NCBI GenBank assembly: GCA_020442635.1
Contig: JAGRJR010000032.1
Location: 1-36,661, forward strand
DNA: 36,661 nt
Source of the DNA: Lysobacterales bacterium
GTDB lineage: Bacteria > Pseudomonadota > Gammaproteobacteria > Xanthomonadales > Marinicellaceae
Direction: 5' to 3'
This document shows positions 16,357-25,540 of this stretch, piece by piece. The notes below the pieces were generated by a model, which saw nothing but the letters and a program-made list of their open reading frames with translations, was not told the DNA's origin and did no database searches. Made by a program: the position numbers and the translations under genes. Within the stretch, counting starts at the first letter, position 1. Every line of letters begins with the position of its first letter.

Positions 16357-17190
16357 TTAACCATTATCCACAAAGGCACGTTCAATCACATAATCACCGG
16401 GATAGCCGATGCGGGGCGAGATTTCAAAGCCCAAACCGTCGAGTAATTCGCAGCTGTCTTTAAGCATGGCTGGATTGCCGCACAACATCGCACGATCGGT
16501 TTCTGGATTCATTTGCGGTAAGCCCAAGTCCTGAGCCAATTGACCTGATCGAATGACATCGGTCACTCTGCCTGAATGAATGGAGGGTTCACGGGTGACG
16601 GTTGGGTAATAAATCAATTGTTCACTGATCATTTCTCCCAAGTATTCATGCTTAGGTAATTCTTTTTCAATGAAGTCCTTGTAAGCCAGGTCATTGTTTT
16701 GTCTGACACCATGGACCAGAATCACACGTTTGAATTTTTCATAAACATCAGGATCCTGAATCAGAGACATGAATGGTGCCAAACCAGTACCTGTGGCCAG
16801 CATATACAAATTGTCTGCCTGGTGAACATCGTGCAACAATAAGGTTCCAGTGGGCTTTTTACTGATCCAAACCGTGTCGCCAGGTTGCAAATTTTGCAAA
16901 TGTGAAGTCAAACGACCGTGTTCCAATTTAATTGAAAAGAACTCCAAATGCTCTGCATAGTTGGGGCTGGCGATAGAATAGGCGCGCATGACAGGTTTGC
17001 CATCAATCACCAAGCCAACCATCACAAATTGGCCATTTTCGAAACGCAGGCCATCATTACGCGTGGTGCGGAAAGAAAACAGTTTGTCATTCCAGTGATG
17101 CACGTCTGTAACGATTTCTGGATAGGCATTTTTGACTTCAATGGCCGTGTTAACGGCACTTTGGATATTTTGTTTTTGGGGTAAATTCAT
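16357..17190 (-). CDS. fpr: Ferredoxin/flavodoxin-NADP+ reductase
   Basis: An FAD enzyme that exchanges electrons between NADPH and ferredoxin or flavodoxin. RAYSIASPNY is the FAD-binding motif, GTGLAPFMSLI the NADP-binding turn, and the C-terminus ERAFVDNG is typical of bacterial Fpr. I take ATG 17190 rather than 17199 because GGA lies at a normal distance before it. With 277 aa it is about 20 aa longer at the N-terminus than the usual ~258-aa enzyme. It is transcribed alone; an FNR/ANR-like box lies about 115 bp upstream and the ALDH7 terminator lies in between. Confidence 0.93.
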   Translation of the reverse strand: MNLPQKQNIQSAVNTAIEVKNAYPEIVTDVHHWNDKLFSFRTTRNDGLRFENGQFVMVGLVIDGKPVMRAYSIASPNYAEHLEFFSIKLEHGRLTSHLQNLQPGDTVWISKKPTGTLLLHDVHQADNLYMLATGTGLAPFMSLIQDPDVYEKFKRVILVHGVRQNNDLAYKDFIEKELPKHEYLGEMISEQLIYYPTVTREPSIHSGRVTDVIRSGQLAQDLGLPQMNPETDRAMLCGNPAMLKDSCELLDGLGFEISPRIGYPGDYVIERAFVDNG

Positions 17191-17305
17191 ATCAATCATC
17201 CACGGTTTAGTGTGTTAAAACAGGGTGGTCATGCCACTGCTTGGTGTAACTTGTGACGCATTTTACTTAAAAAAGTTATGAAGAAAATAATTGCTTATAT
17301 TAACT

Positions 17306-17319
17306 TTGACTAATATCAA
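17306..17319. promoter_or_regulatory. FNR/ANR-like box upstream of fpr
   Basis: TTGACTAATATCAA fits TTGAY-N4-RTCAA. It lies in the leader region between fpr and the terminator of the ALDH7 operon. The distance to the fpr start is long, so its role is uncertain. Confidence 0.3.
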
Positions 17320-17350
17320 AAAAATGCTGGTAATAATTGTGAACTGGCTT

Positions 17351-17378
17351 AAAAAAAGGGCCGCTTGGGCCCTTTTTT
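17351..17378 (-). terminator. Rho-independent terminator of the etfBA-ALDH7 operon
   Basis: AAAAAAGGGCC (17352-17362) pairs with GGCCCTTTTTT (17368-17378) around 5 bases, 20 bp after the ALDH stop on the minus strand. The symmetric A and T tracts would allow termination in either direction. Confidence 0.92.
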
Positions 17379-17398
17379 ATCTAACCAATCTTCAATGC

Positions 17399-18913
17399 TT
17401 AGATATCAAACTTGATACCTTGTGCCAATGGCAACTCTGTTGAGTAGTTGATGGTGTTGGTTTGGCGACGCATGTATGCTTTCCACGCATCTGAGCCAGC
17501 TTCACGTCCACCACCGGTTTCTTTCTCACCACCGAAAGCTCCGCCAATTTCAGCACCTGAAGTGCCGATGTTGACATTGGCAATACCACAATCTGAACCA
17601 GCTGATGATAAGAATTGTTCAGCTTGACGCAGATCATTGGTGAAGATCGCAGAAGACAGGCCATGAGCGACATCATTTTGTGATTCAATCACGGCATCCA
17701 GGTCATTGAATGTCATGACATACAAAATAGGGGCGAATGTTTCGGTTTTAACCACATCCCAGTCAGCTTGTGCTTTGATTACGCAAGGTTCAACAAAATT
17801 ACCTTCGCCTTCTACACGGTTACCACCGGTTAAAACTTCGCCGCCAGCTGCTTTGGCTTTGGCTACAGCATCCAGATACATTTGAACTGAAGCTTCATCA
17901 ATCAAAGGTCCCATCAAAGTTTTAGTGTCCAAAGGATTGCCGATGGGCACTTGTTTATAGGCATTAACCACTTTATCAACCAATTCATCCGCAATGTCTT
18001 CATGAACAAATAAACGACGTGTGGTGGTACAGCGTTGACCAGCTGTTCCTACAGCGCCAAATACGATGGCTGGAACAGCCAATTTCAAATCAGCTGATTT
18101 ATCAACGATGAGGGCATTGTTACCGCCCAATTCCAACAAAGAACGACCCATGCGCTTAGCCACTTGAACACCCACCTGGCGACCTACGTGAGTAGAACCG
18201 GTGAATGAAATCAAATTAACGCGTTTGTCATCGACAAACTTCTTGGCCAATTCATTGCTGTCATCATTAAACAGCATGAAAATGGGTGGAAATCCAGCAT
18301 CTTTCAGTGCTTCGTTACAGATGTTTTGAACTGCAATTGAGCATAAAGGCACTTTTTGTGAAGGTTTCCAAACTGAAACGTTACCACAAATGGCCGCGAC
18401 GAAGGCATTCCATGACCAAACAGCCACTGGAAAGTTAAAGGCAGAAATAATGCCCACAACTCCAAGCGGATGCCATTGATCATACATGCGGTGACCAGGA
18501 CGCTCTGAATGCATGGTATTACCATACATCATACGTGCTTGACCGACTGCGAAGTCAGCCATATCAATCATTTCCTGTACCTCACCGTCACCTTCAGATT
18601 TGATCTTACCCATCTCAGCAGCGACCAAAGAGCCCAAAGCATCTTTGTGTTTACGTAATGCTTCACCCACCAAACGAACCGCTTCGCCACGTTGTGGGCC
18701 AGGTACTTTGCGCCATTCTTTGAACACTTCTTGTGCTTTAGTGATGACGTTTTCATAATCTGCATCAGTGGCAGATACCACTTTACCCAACAACTCACCA
18801 GTAGCAGGGTTATATGATTCAATCAGACCAGCTGAATCTTTCGACCATTCGTCATGACCCGTACAGGTACCGTAGTTAACGTCTTTCAGTCCAAGTTCTT
18901 TTAAGAAATCCAT
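17399..18913 (-). CDS. amaB: ALDH7-family aldehyde dehydrogenase (alpha-aminoadipic semialdehyde dehydrogenase-like)
   Basis: A 504-aa NAD(P)-dependent aldehyde dehydrogenase. Catalytic residues are Glu261 (LELGGNN) and Cys295 ([12 protein letters not shown]). The C-terminal stretch [20 protein letters not shown] and [20 protein letters not shown] are the signature of ALDH7/antiquitin, whose known substrate is 2-aminoadipate 6-semialdehyde (piperideine-6-carboxylate) in lysine breakdown. GAGGT precedes the ATG. It sits 12 bp after etfA and shares its terminator-bounded operon; lysine catabolism later yields glutaryl-CoA, whose dehydrogenase passes electrons to ETF, which would explain the linkage (inference). 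A general aldehyde-detoxifying role remains possible. Confidence 0.92.
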   Translation of the reverse strand: MDFLKELGLKDVNYGTCTGHDEWSKDSAGLIESYNPATGELLGKVVSATDADYENVITKAQEVFKEWRKVPGPQRGEAVRLVGEALRKHKDALGSLVAAEMGKIKSEGDGEVQEMIDMADFAVGQARMMYGNTMHSERPGHRMYDQWHPLGVVGIISAFNFPVAVWSWNAFVAAICGNVSVWKPSQKVPLCSIAVQNICNEALKDAGFPPIFMLFNDDSNELAKKFVDDKRVNLISFTGSTHVGRQVGVQVAKRMGRSLLELGGNNALIVDKSADLKLAVPAIVFGAVGTAGQRCTTTRRLFVHEDIADELVDKVVNAYKQVPIGNPLDTKTLMGPLIDEASVQMYLDAVAKAKAAGGEVLTGGNRVEGEGNFVEPCVIKAQADWDVVKTETFAPILYVMTFNDLDAVIESQNDVAHGLSSAIFTNDLRQAEQFLSSAGSDCGIANVNIGTSGAEIGGAFGGEKETGGGREAGSDAWKAYMRRQTNTINYSTELPLAQGIKFDI

Positions 18914-18925
18914 TGTTTATTTACC

Positions 18926-19858
18926 TCAGAGTTTTTCCATCATTTCAGGAATGATTTTAAATAAGTCACCAACCAAGCCGACATCTGCGACTTCAAAGAT
19001 TGGCGCATCGGCATCTTTATTGATGGCGACAATGGTGCCAGCATCTTTGATACCGGTTAAATGTTGAATGGCTCCGGAAATACCGAAACACATGTATAAG
19101 TCAGGGGCAATGATTTTACCAGTTTGTCCAACTTGCATGTCGTTGGGTACATAACCAGCATCCACAGCAGCGCGTGATGCGCCGGTGGCAGCGCCGATTT
19201 TATCGGCCAAATCGTAAACGATTTTGAAGTTTTCTTCAGAGCCGACGCCACGCCCACCAGAAATCACTTTACTGGCAGTTTGTAAGTCAGGTCGATCAGA
19301 ATTGCCACTTGATAATGACACATATGTGGTGTGTGATGCTGCATTTTCAAGGTTTGACTCATTGATTGCCGCAGAACCGTCCATTGCTTTTTCTGCAGCA
19401 AAAGATGCGGTTCTTACTGTGGCCACGATTTGTGCTGTGTCGGTTTTTACCGTAATGATGGCATTGCCTGCATAAATAGGACGCTTGAATGTAGTGGCGT
19501 CAATCACTTCCATGACATCACTGACTTGGTTTACACCGAGTAGGGCAGCCACACGTGGCATCACATCTTTACCGAATGTGGTTGATGGTCCCCAAACATG
19601 GGTATAGTCTTTACCGAGTTCAGCCACTGTGGGCGCAATTGAGGCGGCCAATTGATCGTGGTTGTCAGCGCATTGAACAAATTTAACTGCGTTAACACCG
19701 TTCAATGAAGCCACTTGTGATGCCAAAGCAGCATCACCAGCAAACAACACCACATCGATGGCATCGGCATTTAATTGTTTGGCTGCGGTCAACACTTTGG
19801 CCGTTGACTGATTGATTTGTGAACCGTTGTGTTCGGCCAGGATTAAAACTTTACTCAT
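18926..19858 (-). CDS. etfA: Electron transfer flavoprotein alpha subunit
   Basis: With EtfB it forms the soluble heterodimer that takes electrons from acyl-CoA and related dehydrogenases and delivers them to ETF-quinone oxidoreductase. The 310-aa protein has an ETF N-terminal domain (VLILAEHNGSQI onward) and a C-terminal FAD domain with GGRGVGSEENF, GASRAAVDAGYVPNDMQVGQ, TGKIIAPDLY, GISGAIQHL and INKDADAPIFEVADVGLVGD. The order and length are those of the standard (group I) ETF. It overlaps etfB by 4 bp. Confidence 0.97.
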   Translation of the reverse strand: MSKVLILAEHNGSQINQSTAKVLTAAKQLNADAIDVVLFAGDAALASQVASLNGVNAVKFVQCADNHDQLAASIAPTVAELGKDYTHVWGPSTTFGKDVMPRVAALLGVNQVSDVMEVIDATTFKRPIYAGNAIITVKTDTAQIVATVRTASFAAEKAMDGSAAINESNLENAASHTTYVSLSSGNSDRPDLQTASKVISGGRGVGSEENFKIVYDLADKIGAATGASRAAVDAGYVPNDMQVGQTGKIIAPDLYMCFGISGAIQHLTGIKDAGTIVAINKDADAPIFEVADVGLVGDLFKIIPEMMEKL

Positions 19859-20610
19859 GATACCAACCCCTTGTCTTTCAAAATTTCAATCAACTCATCC
19901 ACCGATTCAACCATCACGCCTTTTTGACGAGGTTGTGGTGATTCATGTTGGATGACTTCAATGGCTACGCCTTGCGCATCAGGCAATACATCGCCCATGG
20001 TCTTAACATCCAATGGCTTTTTCTTGGCTTTCATGATGTCAGGTAATTTAACAAATCGAGGCTCATTCAAACGCAAGTCAGTTGAAACCACTGCAGGTAA
20101 TTCAACTTGAATGGTTTCCAAGCCAGCATCAACTTCACGGGTGACTTGTAATTGATTGTCACCAACAAACTCAACTTTTGAAGCAAATGTGGCTTGTGGA
20201 CGGTTCCACAGTGTAGCCAGCATTTGTGGTGTTTGGTTGTTGTCATCATCAATGGCTTGCTTACCGGTAATGACCAAACCAGGTTGTTCATCTTCGATGA
20301 CCTTTAATAATACTTGCGCTGCTTGTAAGGGTTGTACAGGACCAGCAGATTCAACCAAGATGGCACGATCAGCACCCATGGCCATCGCGGTTCTCAGTTG
20401 TTGCTGTGAGTCATTGCTACCAATGGTGACAACCACCACTTCATCGGCTTTGCCTTGTTCCTTGATTCTCAAGGCTTCTTCAATGGCAATTTCATCAAAA
20501 GGGTTGATGCTCATTTTGACGCCGTCGGTGGCGACACCAGAGCCGTCAGGCTTGACCTGAACCCGCACGTTGTAATCCACAACACGCTTAATCGCTACAA
20601 GTATTTTCAT
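19855..20610 (-). CDS. etfB: Electron transfer flavoprotein beta subunit
   Basis: The AMP-binding partner of EtfA. The 251-aa protein starts MKILVAIKRVVDYNVRV and shows NPFDEIAIEEALRIKE, MGADRAILVE and the conserved GKQAIDDDNNQTPQMLA and VEVELPAVVSTDLRLNEPR-like block; VMVESVDELIEIL is near the end. It is the first gene of etfB-etfA-ALDH7; a TATAAT-type promoter lies about 35 bp upstream of its ATG. Confidence 0.97.
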   Translation of the reverse strand: MKILVAIKRVVDYNVRVQVKPDGSGVATDGVKMSINPFDEIAIEEALRIKEQGKADEVVVVTIGSNDSQQQLRTAMAMGADRAILVESAGPVQPLQAAQVLLKVIEDEQPGLVITGKQAIDDDNNQTPQMLATLWNRPQATFASKVEFVGDNQLQVTREVDAGLETIQVELPAVVSTDLRLNEPRFVKLPDIMKAKKKPLDVKTMGDVLPDAQGVAIEVIQHESPQPRQKGVMVESVDELIEILKDKGLVS

Positions 20611-20642
20611 GTGTGTTATTGGGTCTGTTAAAAAAGGCGGCG

Positions 20643-20651
20643 ATTATAGCA
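20643..20651 (-). promoter_or_regulatory. Extended -10 promoter of etfB
   Basis: On the minus strand TGCTATAAT is an extended -10 (TGnTATAAT), 33 bp before the etfB ATG. No good -35 is visible, which is usual for extended -10 promoters. Confidence 0.6.
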
Positions 20652-20734
20652 CAATCGATGGCTTTTTGGCTGGGGATTCGGTAATCTTCATGGTATTTCA
20701 ATCGTTGATGATCTGATTGTAGGTCATAGATACG

Positions 20735-20765
20735 AATCAACCCTGATTGGCTCTCAGGGTTGATT
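20735..20765 (-). terminator. Terminator-like hairpin without a T tract
   Basis: AATCAACCCTGA (20735-20746) pairs perfectly with TCAGGGTTGATT (20754-20765) around 7 bases, 19 bp beyond the stop of the unknown 441-aa gene. Neither side is followed by a T run, so it may act as a 3'-end stabiliser or weak terminator. Confidence 0.55.
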
Positions 20766-20783
20766 GGAAAACAGTCGAATTGA

Positions 20784-22109
20784 TTACTGTAATTGTGTAA
20801 TGACTTGCTGTTTCAATGCCTGCCAGTCTCGAGGCCAAATGCTGATATAAGTAAGTAAAGAATCCTTTAAGTTATTGTGGTCCATTTGACTGACTTTAGC
20901 TAATTGTTTGTCAATATATAATTTGACAAATTGCCTGGCATATTCATTTTTACTGTTAAAAGCCTTATTGAGAAATATGTCACCATCAAAGCCAGCATTG
21001 GTTTTAAGTTCATTACTTAAATAATCCAACAGGTTTTGATTGAATGTCAACTCATTGATTAGGTAACGGCTTTCTGTATCAGTAAAAAACACCGCCAATT
21101 CATCACTGGTCATATGTTGTAGCTTCTTGTTAGTTTGGATTTTTTCAAAGTTATACATGTGCTTAAATTGATGATCAAATCGTTGCAAGACTTCATATGT
21201 TTGTGGATTATTGACCGTAAAATCATAGATGCCTGATGTGTTCCAAATATCAGGCACATCCAGCAAGACTTTGTGAATTTGGTCAGTGGTCAAATAATCA
21301 CTGAATAAATCCAAGGCAGCCAGTACAGGTGTTAAATGGGCAGTCACTCGAATACATCCAGAACCATATGTGTAAGGTATTTCTGCTTGCCACCAAATAG
21401 CGTTTTCTAAAATTTCCTTGGCATGTTTTTCAGGTGCCAGTCGGTGTAATGCCAGCCAACTACCCAAAGCCACTGGGAATTCACTGTCTTTCATCCATAA
21501 TTTTAAATCATCCAGGTCATTGTGTTGGTAAATCTTATTGATGGCTTGCTGAATCTTGTATCTATGGTCGGTGATTTCTACCTGGGTTTGTAAACTGTGG
21601 ATATAATCTACTGCTTCGGCCGCTGATGAAAATTGATTCTCTGGTAGATAAAACAGGCTTTTCCATTGAACAGCTGGCATTAAGTTTTGCCTGAGTTTTT
21701 CATTGGTTCGTATTTGATAAGCTGATTCCCATCCCAACTTATCCCGCCAAATTTGATAAGCGCTTTGCGCAATAAGAAAACGAGATTGCTTATTCATGTT
21801 TTGTTTTCTTAATAAACCCAAAGTCAAATAGCGTTCAAGTTCATCGTTGGGTAAAAATTGTCCCAATGCATGTAGCAAAGCGGTGGTCAACTCAGGATTG
21901 CCCTTTTTAATTATTGTGTCCCATTGTTGAGGTTTAACTTCATTGGTATCATCTGGTGATACGTTTTCCTGATACCATTCTTCACGGGTCATTTGATAAA
22001 GCTTGCCATTGATTTCTTTAATTTGAATGGCATCCGGTGAATAGGCAATCATGCTTTGACCAGCGGTGGTAACTAATACAAACAACAAGATTAAACTTTT
22101 TATTTTCAT
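20784..22109 (-). CDS. Exported protein of unknown function, alpha-helical
   Basis: I do not recognise this family. The start is fixed by AAGGAG (22115-22120), which precedes ATG 22109 and gives 441 aa with signal peptide MKIKSLILLFVLVTTAGQS; the frame extends 7 codons further. The mature part is rich in Leu, Gln, Asn and Trp/Tyr, and looks helical in repeated segments of about 30-40 residues, like a HEAT- or TPR-type solenoid, though no repeat consensus could be fixed by eye. It has a single Cys (GSGCIRV) and no obvious catalytic motif or membrane segment beyond the signal. It is transcribed alone, ends at a perfect hairpin and has no informative neighbour. Likely periplasmic. Confidence 0.8.
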   Translation of the reverse strand: MKIKSLILLFVLVTTAGQSMIAYSPDAIQIKEINGKLYQMTREEWYQENVSPDDTNEVKPQQWDTIIKKGNPELTTALLHALGQFLPNDELERYLTLGLLRKQNMNKQSRFLIAQSAYQIWRDKLGWESAYQIRTNEKLRQNLMPAVQWKSLFYLPENQFSSAAEAVDYIHSLQTQVEITDHRYKIQQAINKIYQHNDLDDLKLWMKDSEFPVALGSWLALHRLAPEKHAKEILENAIWWQAEIPYTYGSGCIRVTAHLTPVLAALDLFSDYLTTDQIHKVLLDVPDIWNTSGIYDFTVNNPQTYEVLQRFDHQFKHMYNFEKIQTNKKLQHMTSDELAVFFTDTESRYLINELTFNQNLLDYLSNELKTNAGFDGDIFLNKAFNSKNEYARQFVKLYIDKQLAKVSQMDHNNLKDSLLTYISIWPRDWQALKQQVITQLQ

Positions 22110-22114
22110 GATTT

Positions 22115-22120
22115 TCTCCT
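22115..22120 (-). promoter_or_regulatory. Shine-Dalgarno fixing the start of the 441-aa exported protein
   Basis: A full AAGGAG on the minus strand, 5 bp before ATG 22109. It excludes the longer start at 22130, which would place charged residues ahead of the signal peptide. Confidence 0.85.
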
Positions 22121-22327
22121 TAGTAGTCATTATTCGGACATCAATCTACGAAAAAAGGTTCAGATGATTTGTTCAAGTTTATCAATAGGGTAGAGCAGAA
22201 CTCGAAATCTACATCACTCTGTAAGATTAATATCACATCCAGATATACGAACCAGAATCAAAAAAGGGTTATTTGTTTTAAAGCAAAAAATATTGTTTAA
22301 TGTGGGACTTTTGTTAAGCCACTTTAG

Positions 22328-22954
22328 ATGCTCATTTCCGATAGCCATCAATTTGTTTTTGTCCATATTCGCAAAGCAGCAGGAACCAGCTTACGACAAA
22401 TTCTTGAAAAAGTGTCTTTACCTAAAAACAACAATTTATGGCATAAGTTATTGAGCCGTAATGGTTTTCCTGTTAGTTATCACCAATTTTCATTCCGCAA
22501 ACATTCCAATCTCGTCGAAGCAGAACGAAGTATGCCCGCTGATAGATTCAACCAATATTTTAAATTTGCCATTGTCCGAAACCCTTGGGACAGACTGGTT
22601 TCTGAATATGAATACATCAAAACCCAACCCACTCATTCGCGGCATAAAAAACTACATGCCATGAATTTTACGGAATTTGTAGCCTATCAAGCCAAAAGGC
22701 CAGCCGCCCATCAAGTCAATGCTTTACAGCTTAAAAATGGTGAAATGGGCATGGACTATATTGGCAAACTTGAAACATTGGATGAATCACTGGCTTTTGT
22801 TGGAGAAAAGATTGGCTTGAGTTTTGCTGAAATGCCACATATCAATCAGGTTAAACGCCGTGATTACCGCAGTTACTATAATGATTCATTAACTGAACAA
22901 GTGGCACAACTCTGGGCAGCCGATATCCATACCTTTGACTATCAATTTGAATAA
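22328..22954 (+). CDS. Carbohydrate-type sulfotransferase (Sulfotransfer_2-like)
   Basis: A 208-aa PAPS-dependent sulfotransferase. FVHIRKAAGTSL (11-22) is the 5'-phosphosulfate loop, in the form KxAGTS seen in glycan sulfotransferases. FAIVRNPWDRLVSEY (80-94) is the 3'-phosphate motif. This family, related to animal carbohydrate sulfotransferases, transfers sulfate to sugar hydroxyls; it has no signal peptide, so it would act in the cytosol on a precursor or lipid-linked sugar. It is 98 bp upstream of rfbB on the same strand, and cysQ, which removes the by-product PAP, lies at the end of that operon. No clear Shine-Dalgarno precedes its ATG. The acceptor is unknown. Confidence 0.88.
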   Translation: MLISDSHQFVFVHIRKAAGTSLRQILEKVSLPKNNNLWHKLLSRNGFPVSYHQFSFRKHSNLVEAERSMPADRFNQYFKFAIVRNPWDRLVSEYEYIKTQPTHSRHKKLHAMNFTEFVAYQAKRPAAHQVNALQLKNGEMGMDYIGKLETLDESLAFVGEKIGLSFAEMPHINQVKRRDYRSYYNDSLTEQVAQLWAADIHTFDYQFE

Positions 22955-23016
22955 TTCTTGGAAACCGTCGCTCCAACCTTAACCGTATTTATTAACCTGC
23001 CTTTAACTGTTGAGTT

Positions 23017-23025
23017 TGGTATAAT
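23017..23025 (+). promoter_or_regulatory. Extended -10 promoter of the rfb operon
   Basis: TGGTATAAT is an extended -10 with a consensus TATAAT, 27 bp before rfbB. The -35 is weak. It gives the polysaccharide operon its own start independent of the sulfotransferase gene. Confidence 0.65.
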
Positions 23026-23052
23026 ATGCGCCTTTTGTAAATAGACGACTTT

Positions 23053-24111
23053 ATGACTGACAAGTGGTTGGTGACTGGCGGTGCCGGTTTTATTGGTGGT
23101 AACTTTGTGTTGCGCCAAGTACTTAAAAATAACAGGGAAATCATTAATCTTGATAAGTTAAGTTACGCAGGCAACCTGGATACTTTAAGAGCCGTAGCAG
23201 ATCATCCCAGCCATCATTTTGTCAAAGGCGATATCGGTGATGCCGAATTGGTTGGTCAGCTGTTACAACAACATCAACCAGATGCTATTGTGCATTTTGC
23301 TGCCGAGTCTCATGTGGATCGTTCGATCGAAGGCCCGCAGGTTTTTATCGAAACCAATGTGATGGGCACTTTCAATATGCTACAGCAAGCTCTGAAGTAT
23401 TATCAAAGTTTGAGTGGTGAGAAAAAACAACGCTTCCGATTTCTGCATGTGTCAACTGATGAAGTCTACGGGTCATTGGGTGAAACCGGTGCATTTTCAG
23501 AAACCACAGCTTACGCGCCCAATTCACCTTATTCAGCCTCAAAAGCCAGCTCAGATCATCTGGTCAGAGCCTATCACCACACATATGGTTTACCAGTCTT
23601 GACCACCAACTGTTCCAATAATTATGGCCCATTTCAATTTCCGGAAAAGCTGATTCCATTGATGATAGATAAAGCGTTGAACGGGGAAGCCTTACCGGTT
23701 TACGGTGATGGAAAAAATGTTCGTGATTGGTTGTATGTTGAAGATCATTGTCGAGCGATTGAAACTGTGATTGCCAAAGGTCAAGTCGGTGAAGTTTATA
23801 ATGTGGGTGGTAATGAAGAACGGCAAAACATTGAAATTGTTAACATTTTATGTGAATTGTTAGATGAAATAAAACCCTTAGAACAACCTCGAACAAACCT
23901 TATTACTTACGTAACAGACCGCCCGGGTCATGACCGTCGTTATGCCATAGATGCCAGCAAATTACTGAATGAGCTTGGCTGGCAGCCCAAAGAGACCTTT
24001 GAATCAGGTATCAGCAAAACAGTGCAATGGTATTTGGATAATCAAACCTGGTGTGATCGAGTTAAAGATGGTTCATACCAGGGCCAGCGATTAGGAGCGC
24101 AACAAGCATGA
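23053..24111 (+). CDS. rfbB: dTDP-glucose 4,6-dehydratase
   Basis: Second step of dTDP-L-rhamnose synthesis: dTDP-glucose to dTDP-4-keto-6-deoxyglucose. A 352-aa extended SDR with GGAGFIG (9-15), Asp135-Glu136 (STDEVYG) as acid/base and Tyr160-xxx-Lys164 (YSASK). [16 protein letters not shown] and the C-terminal [11 protein letters not shown] are diagnostic of RfbB. It is first of a seven-gene run in which nearly every junction overlaps; its TGA overlaps the rfbA ATG by 4 bp. No strong Shine-Dalgarno is visible. Confidence 0.98.
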   Translation: MTDKWLVTGGAGFIGGNFVLRQVLKNNREIINLDKLSYAGNLDTLRAVADHPSHHFVKGDIGDAELVGQLLQQHQPDAIVHFAAESHVDRSIEGPQVFIETNVMGTFNMLQQALKYYQSLSGEKKQRFRFLHVSTDEVYGSLGETGAFSETTAYAPNSPYSASKASSDHLVRAYHHTYGLPVLTTNCSNNYGPFQFPEKLIPLMIDKALNGEALPVYGDGKNVRDWLYVEDHCRAIETVIAKGQVGEVYNVGGNEERQNIEIVNILCELLDEIKPLEQPRTNLITYVTDRPGHDRRYAIDASKLLNELGWQPKETFESGISKTVQWYLDNQTWCDRVKDGSYQGQRLGAQQA

Positions 24112-24983
24112 GTAGAAAAGGCATTATTTTGGCAGGTGGTTCGGGTACAAGATTGTATCCTTTAACCCACTCAATCAGTAAACAGTTATTACCAGTTTAT
24201 GATAAGCCGATGATTTATTACCCCTTGAGCACATTAATGGAAGCTGGTATTCAAGATGTATTGATCATTAACACACCGCATGAACAGCCTTTATTTCAAC
24301 AATTGTTGGGTAATGGCTCACAATGGGGCATGAATTTACAATATGCTGTACAACCTGATCCAGGTGGACTGGCACAGGCATATTTAATTGGTGATGATTT
24401 TGTGGGTGGTGCGCCATCATGTTTGATTCTTGGTGATAATATTTTTCATGGTGATGGTATGCGCACATTAATGGCCAATGCCAATAACAGGAATGTCGGT
24501 GCTACTGTATTTGGTTATCGAGTGCATGATCCTGAGCGTTACGGCGTGGCTGCATTTGATGATAATGGTGTGGTAATAGATCTTGAAGAAAAGCCCAAAG
24601 CGCCTAGATCTAATTATGCAGTGACTGGTTTATATTTCTATGATGGTCAGGCCACTGATATTGCCAAAGCATTGAAACCATCTACTCGAGGTGAATTAGA
24701 AATTACTGATTTGAACAAAGTTTATTTGTCTCAACAAAACCTCAATGTTGAGCTGATGGGTCGGGGTTATGCCTGGTTAGATACCGGTACCCATGATTCT
24801 TTGGCTGAAGCCACCAATTTCATCTCTACCATTGAAAAAAGACAAGGTATTAAAATCGCTTGTCCTGAAGAAATCGCTTATCAACATGGCTGGATTGATG
24901 CTGAACAGGTGATGAAACTGGCTGAACCTATAAAGAAAAACGGTTATGGACAGTATTTGATTTCTTTGGTTAAAGGTCATTAA
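24108..24983 (+). CDS. rfbA: Glucose-1-phosphate thymidylyltransferase
   Basis: First step of the dTDP-rhamnose pathway, joining dTTP and glucose-1-phosphate. The 291-aa protein has [11 protein letters not shown] and [21 protein letters not shown] (nucleotide and sugar binding), [11 protein letters not shown] with the metal-binding Asp, [20 protein letters not shown] and the [15 protein letters not shown] block. Full length. It overlaps rfbB by 4 bp and rfbC by 1 bp (TAATG). The enzyme is normally feedback-inhibited by dTDP-rhamnose. Confidence 0.98.
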   Translation: MSRKGIILAGGSGTRLYPLTHSISKQLLPVYDKPMIYYPLSTLMEAGIQDVLIINTPHEQPLFQQLLGNGSQWGMNLQYAVQPDPGGLAQAYLIGDDFVGGAPSCLILGDNIFHGDGMRTLMANANNRNVGATVFGYRVHDPERYGVAAFDDNGVVIDLEEKPKAPRSNYAVTGLYFYDGQATDIAKALKPSTRGELEITDLNKVYLSQQNLNVELMGRGYAWLDTGTHDSLAEATNFISTIEKRQGIKIACPEEIAYQHGWIDAEQVMKLAEPIKKNGYGQYLISLVKGH

Positions 24984-25540
24984 TGAAAGTTACTGAATCG
25001 AAGTTAAGCGGAGTTTTGACCATCGAGCCTAATGTGTTTGGTGATGAACGTGGTTATTTTATGGAATCCTGGCAACAACTGCGTTACCAGGAAGCTGGTA
25101 TCAAAGAAAACTTTGTACAAAGTAATGTATCTAAGTCACAGCATGGTGTGCTAAGAGGCTTGCATTTTCAAAATCCTAATGCTCAAGGCAAGTTGGTATA
25201 TGTTTTGGAAGGTGAGGTCTTTGATGTAGCGGTTGACATTCGCAGAGGATCTCCTACATTTGGTCAATACGAAGCGGTGATTTTAAGTGAAAAAAATCAC
25301 AAACAATTTTATGTGCCAGAAGGCTTTGCTCATGGTTTTTGTGTTCTGTCAGAGTCAGCGACTTTCTGCTATATGTGCACCAATTACTATGATGCCAGTG
25401 TTGAAGCTTCGTTATTATGGAATGATCAGGCAATCGGTATTGAATGGCCATTAAGTTCACCAGTTTTATCAGAAAAAGACTCTAAAGCTCTGAAACTAAA
25501 AGAGTTTGATGTCAATAGATTGCCGGTGTTTGCGTCGTGA
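24983..25540 (+). CDS. rfbC: dTDP-4-dehydrorhamnose 3,5-epimerase
   Basis: Third step of the pathway. The 185-aa cupin-fold protein has RGYFMESWQ, FVQSNVSKSQHGVLRGLHFQ with the catalytic His, GKLVYVLEGEVFDVAVDIR, and YVPEGFAHGFCVLSE with the catalytic Tyr region further on (MCTNYY). It is the usual length. Its TGA overlaps the GTG of rfbD. Confidence 0.97.
   Translation: MKVTESKLSGVLTIEPNVFGDERGYFMESWQQLRYQEAGIKENFVQSNVSKSQHGVLRGLHFQNPNAQGKLVYVLEGEVFDVAVDIRRGSPTFGQYEAVILSEKNHKQFYVPEGFAHGFCVLSESATFCYMCTNYYDASVEASLLWNDQAIGIEWPLSSPVLSEKDSKALKLKEFDVNRLPVFAS

Noticed and set aside
20156..20560. 134-codon open frame opposite etfB
   Set aside because: It is antisense to a fully conserved etfB and has Cys/Ser-rich low-complexity composition typical of shadow frames.
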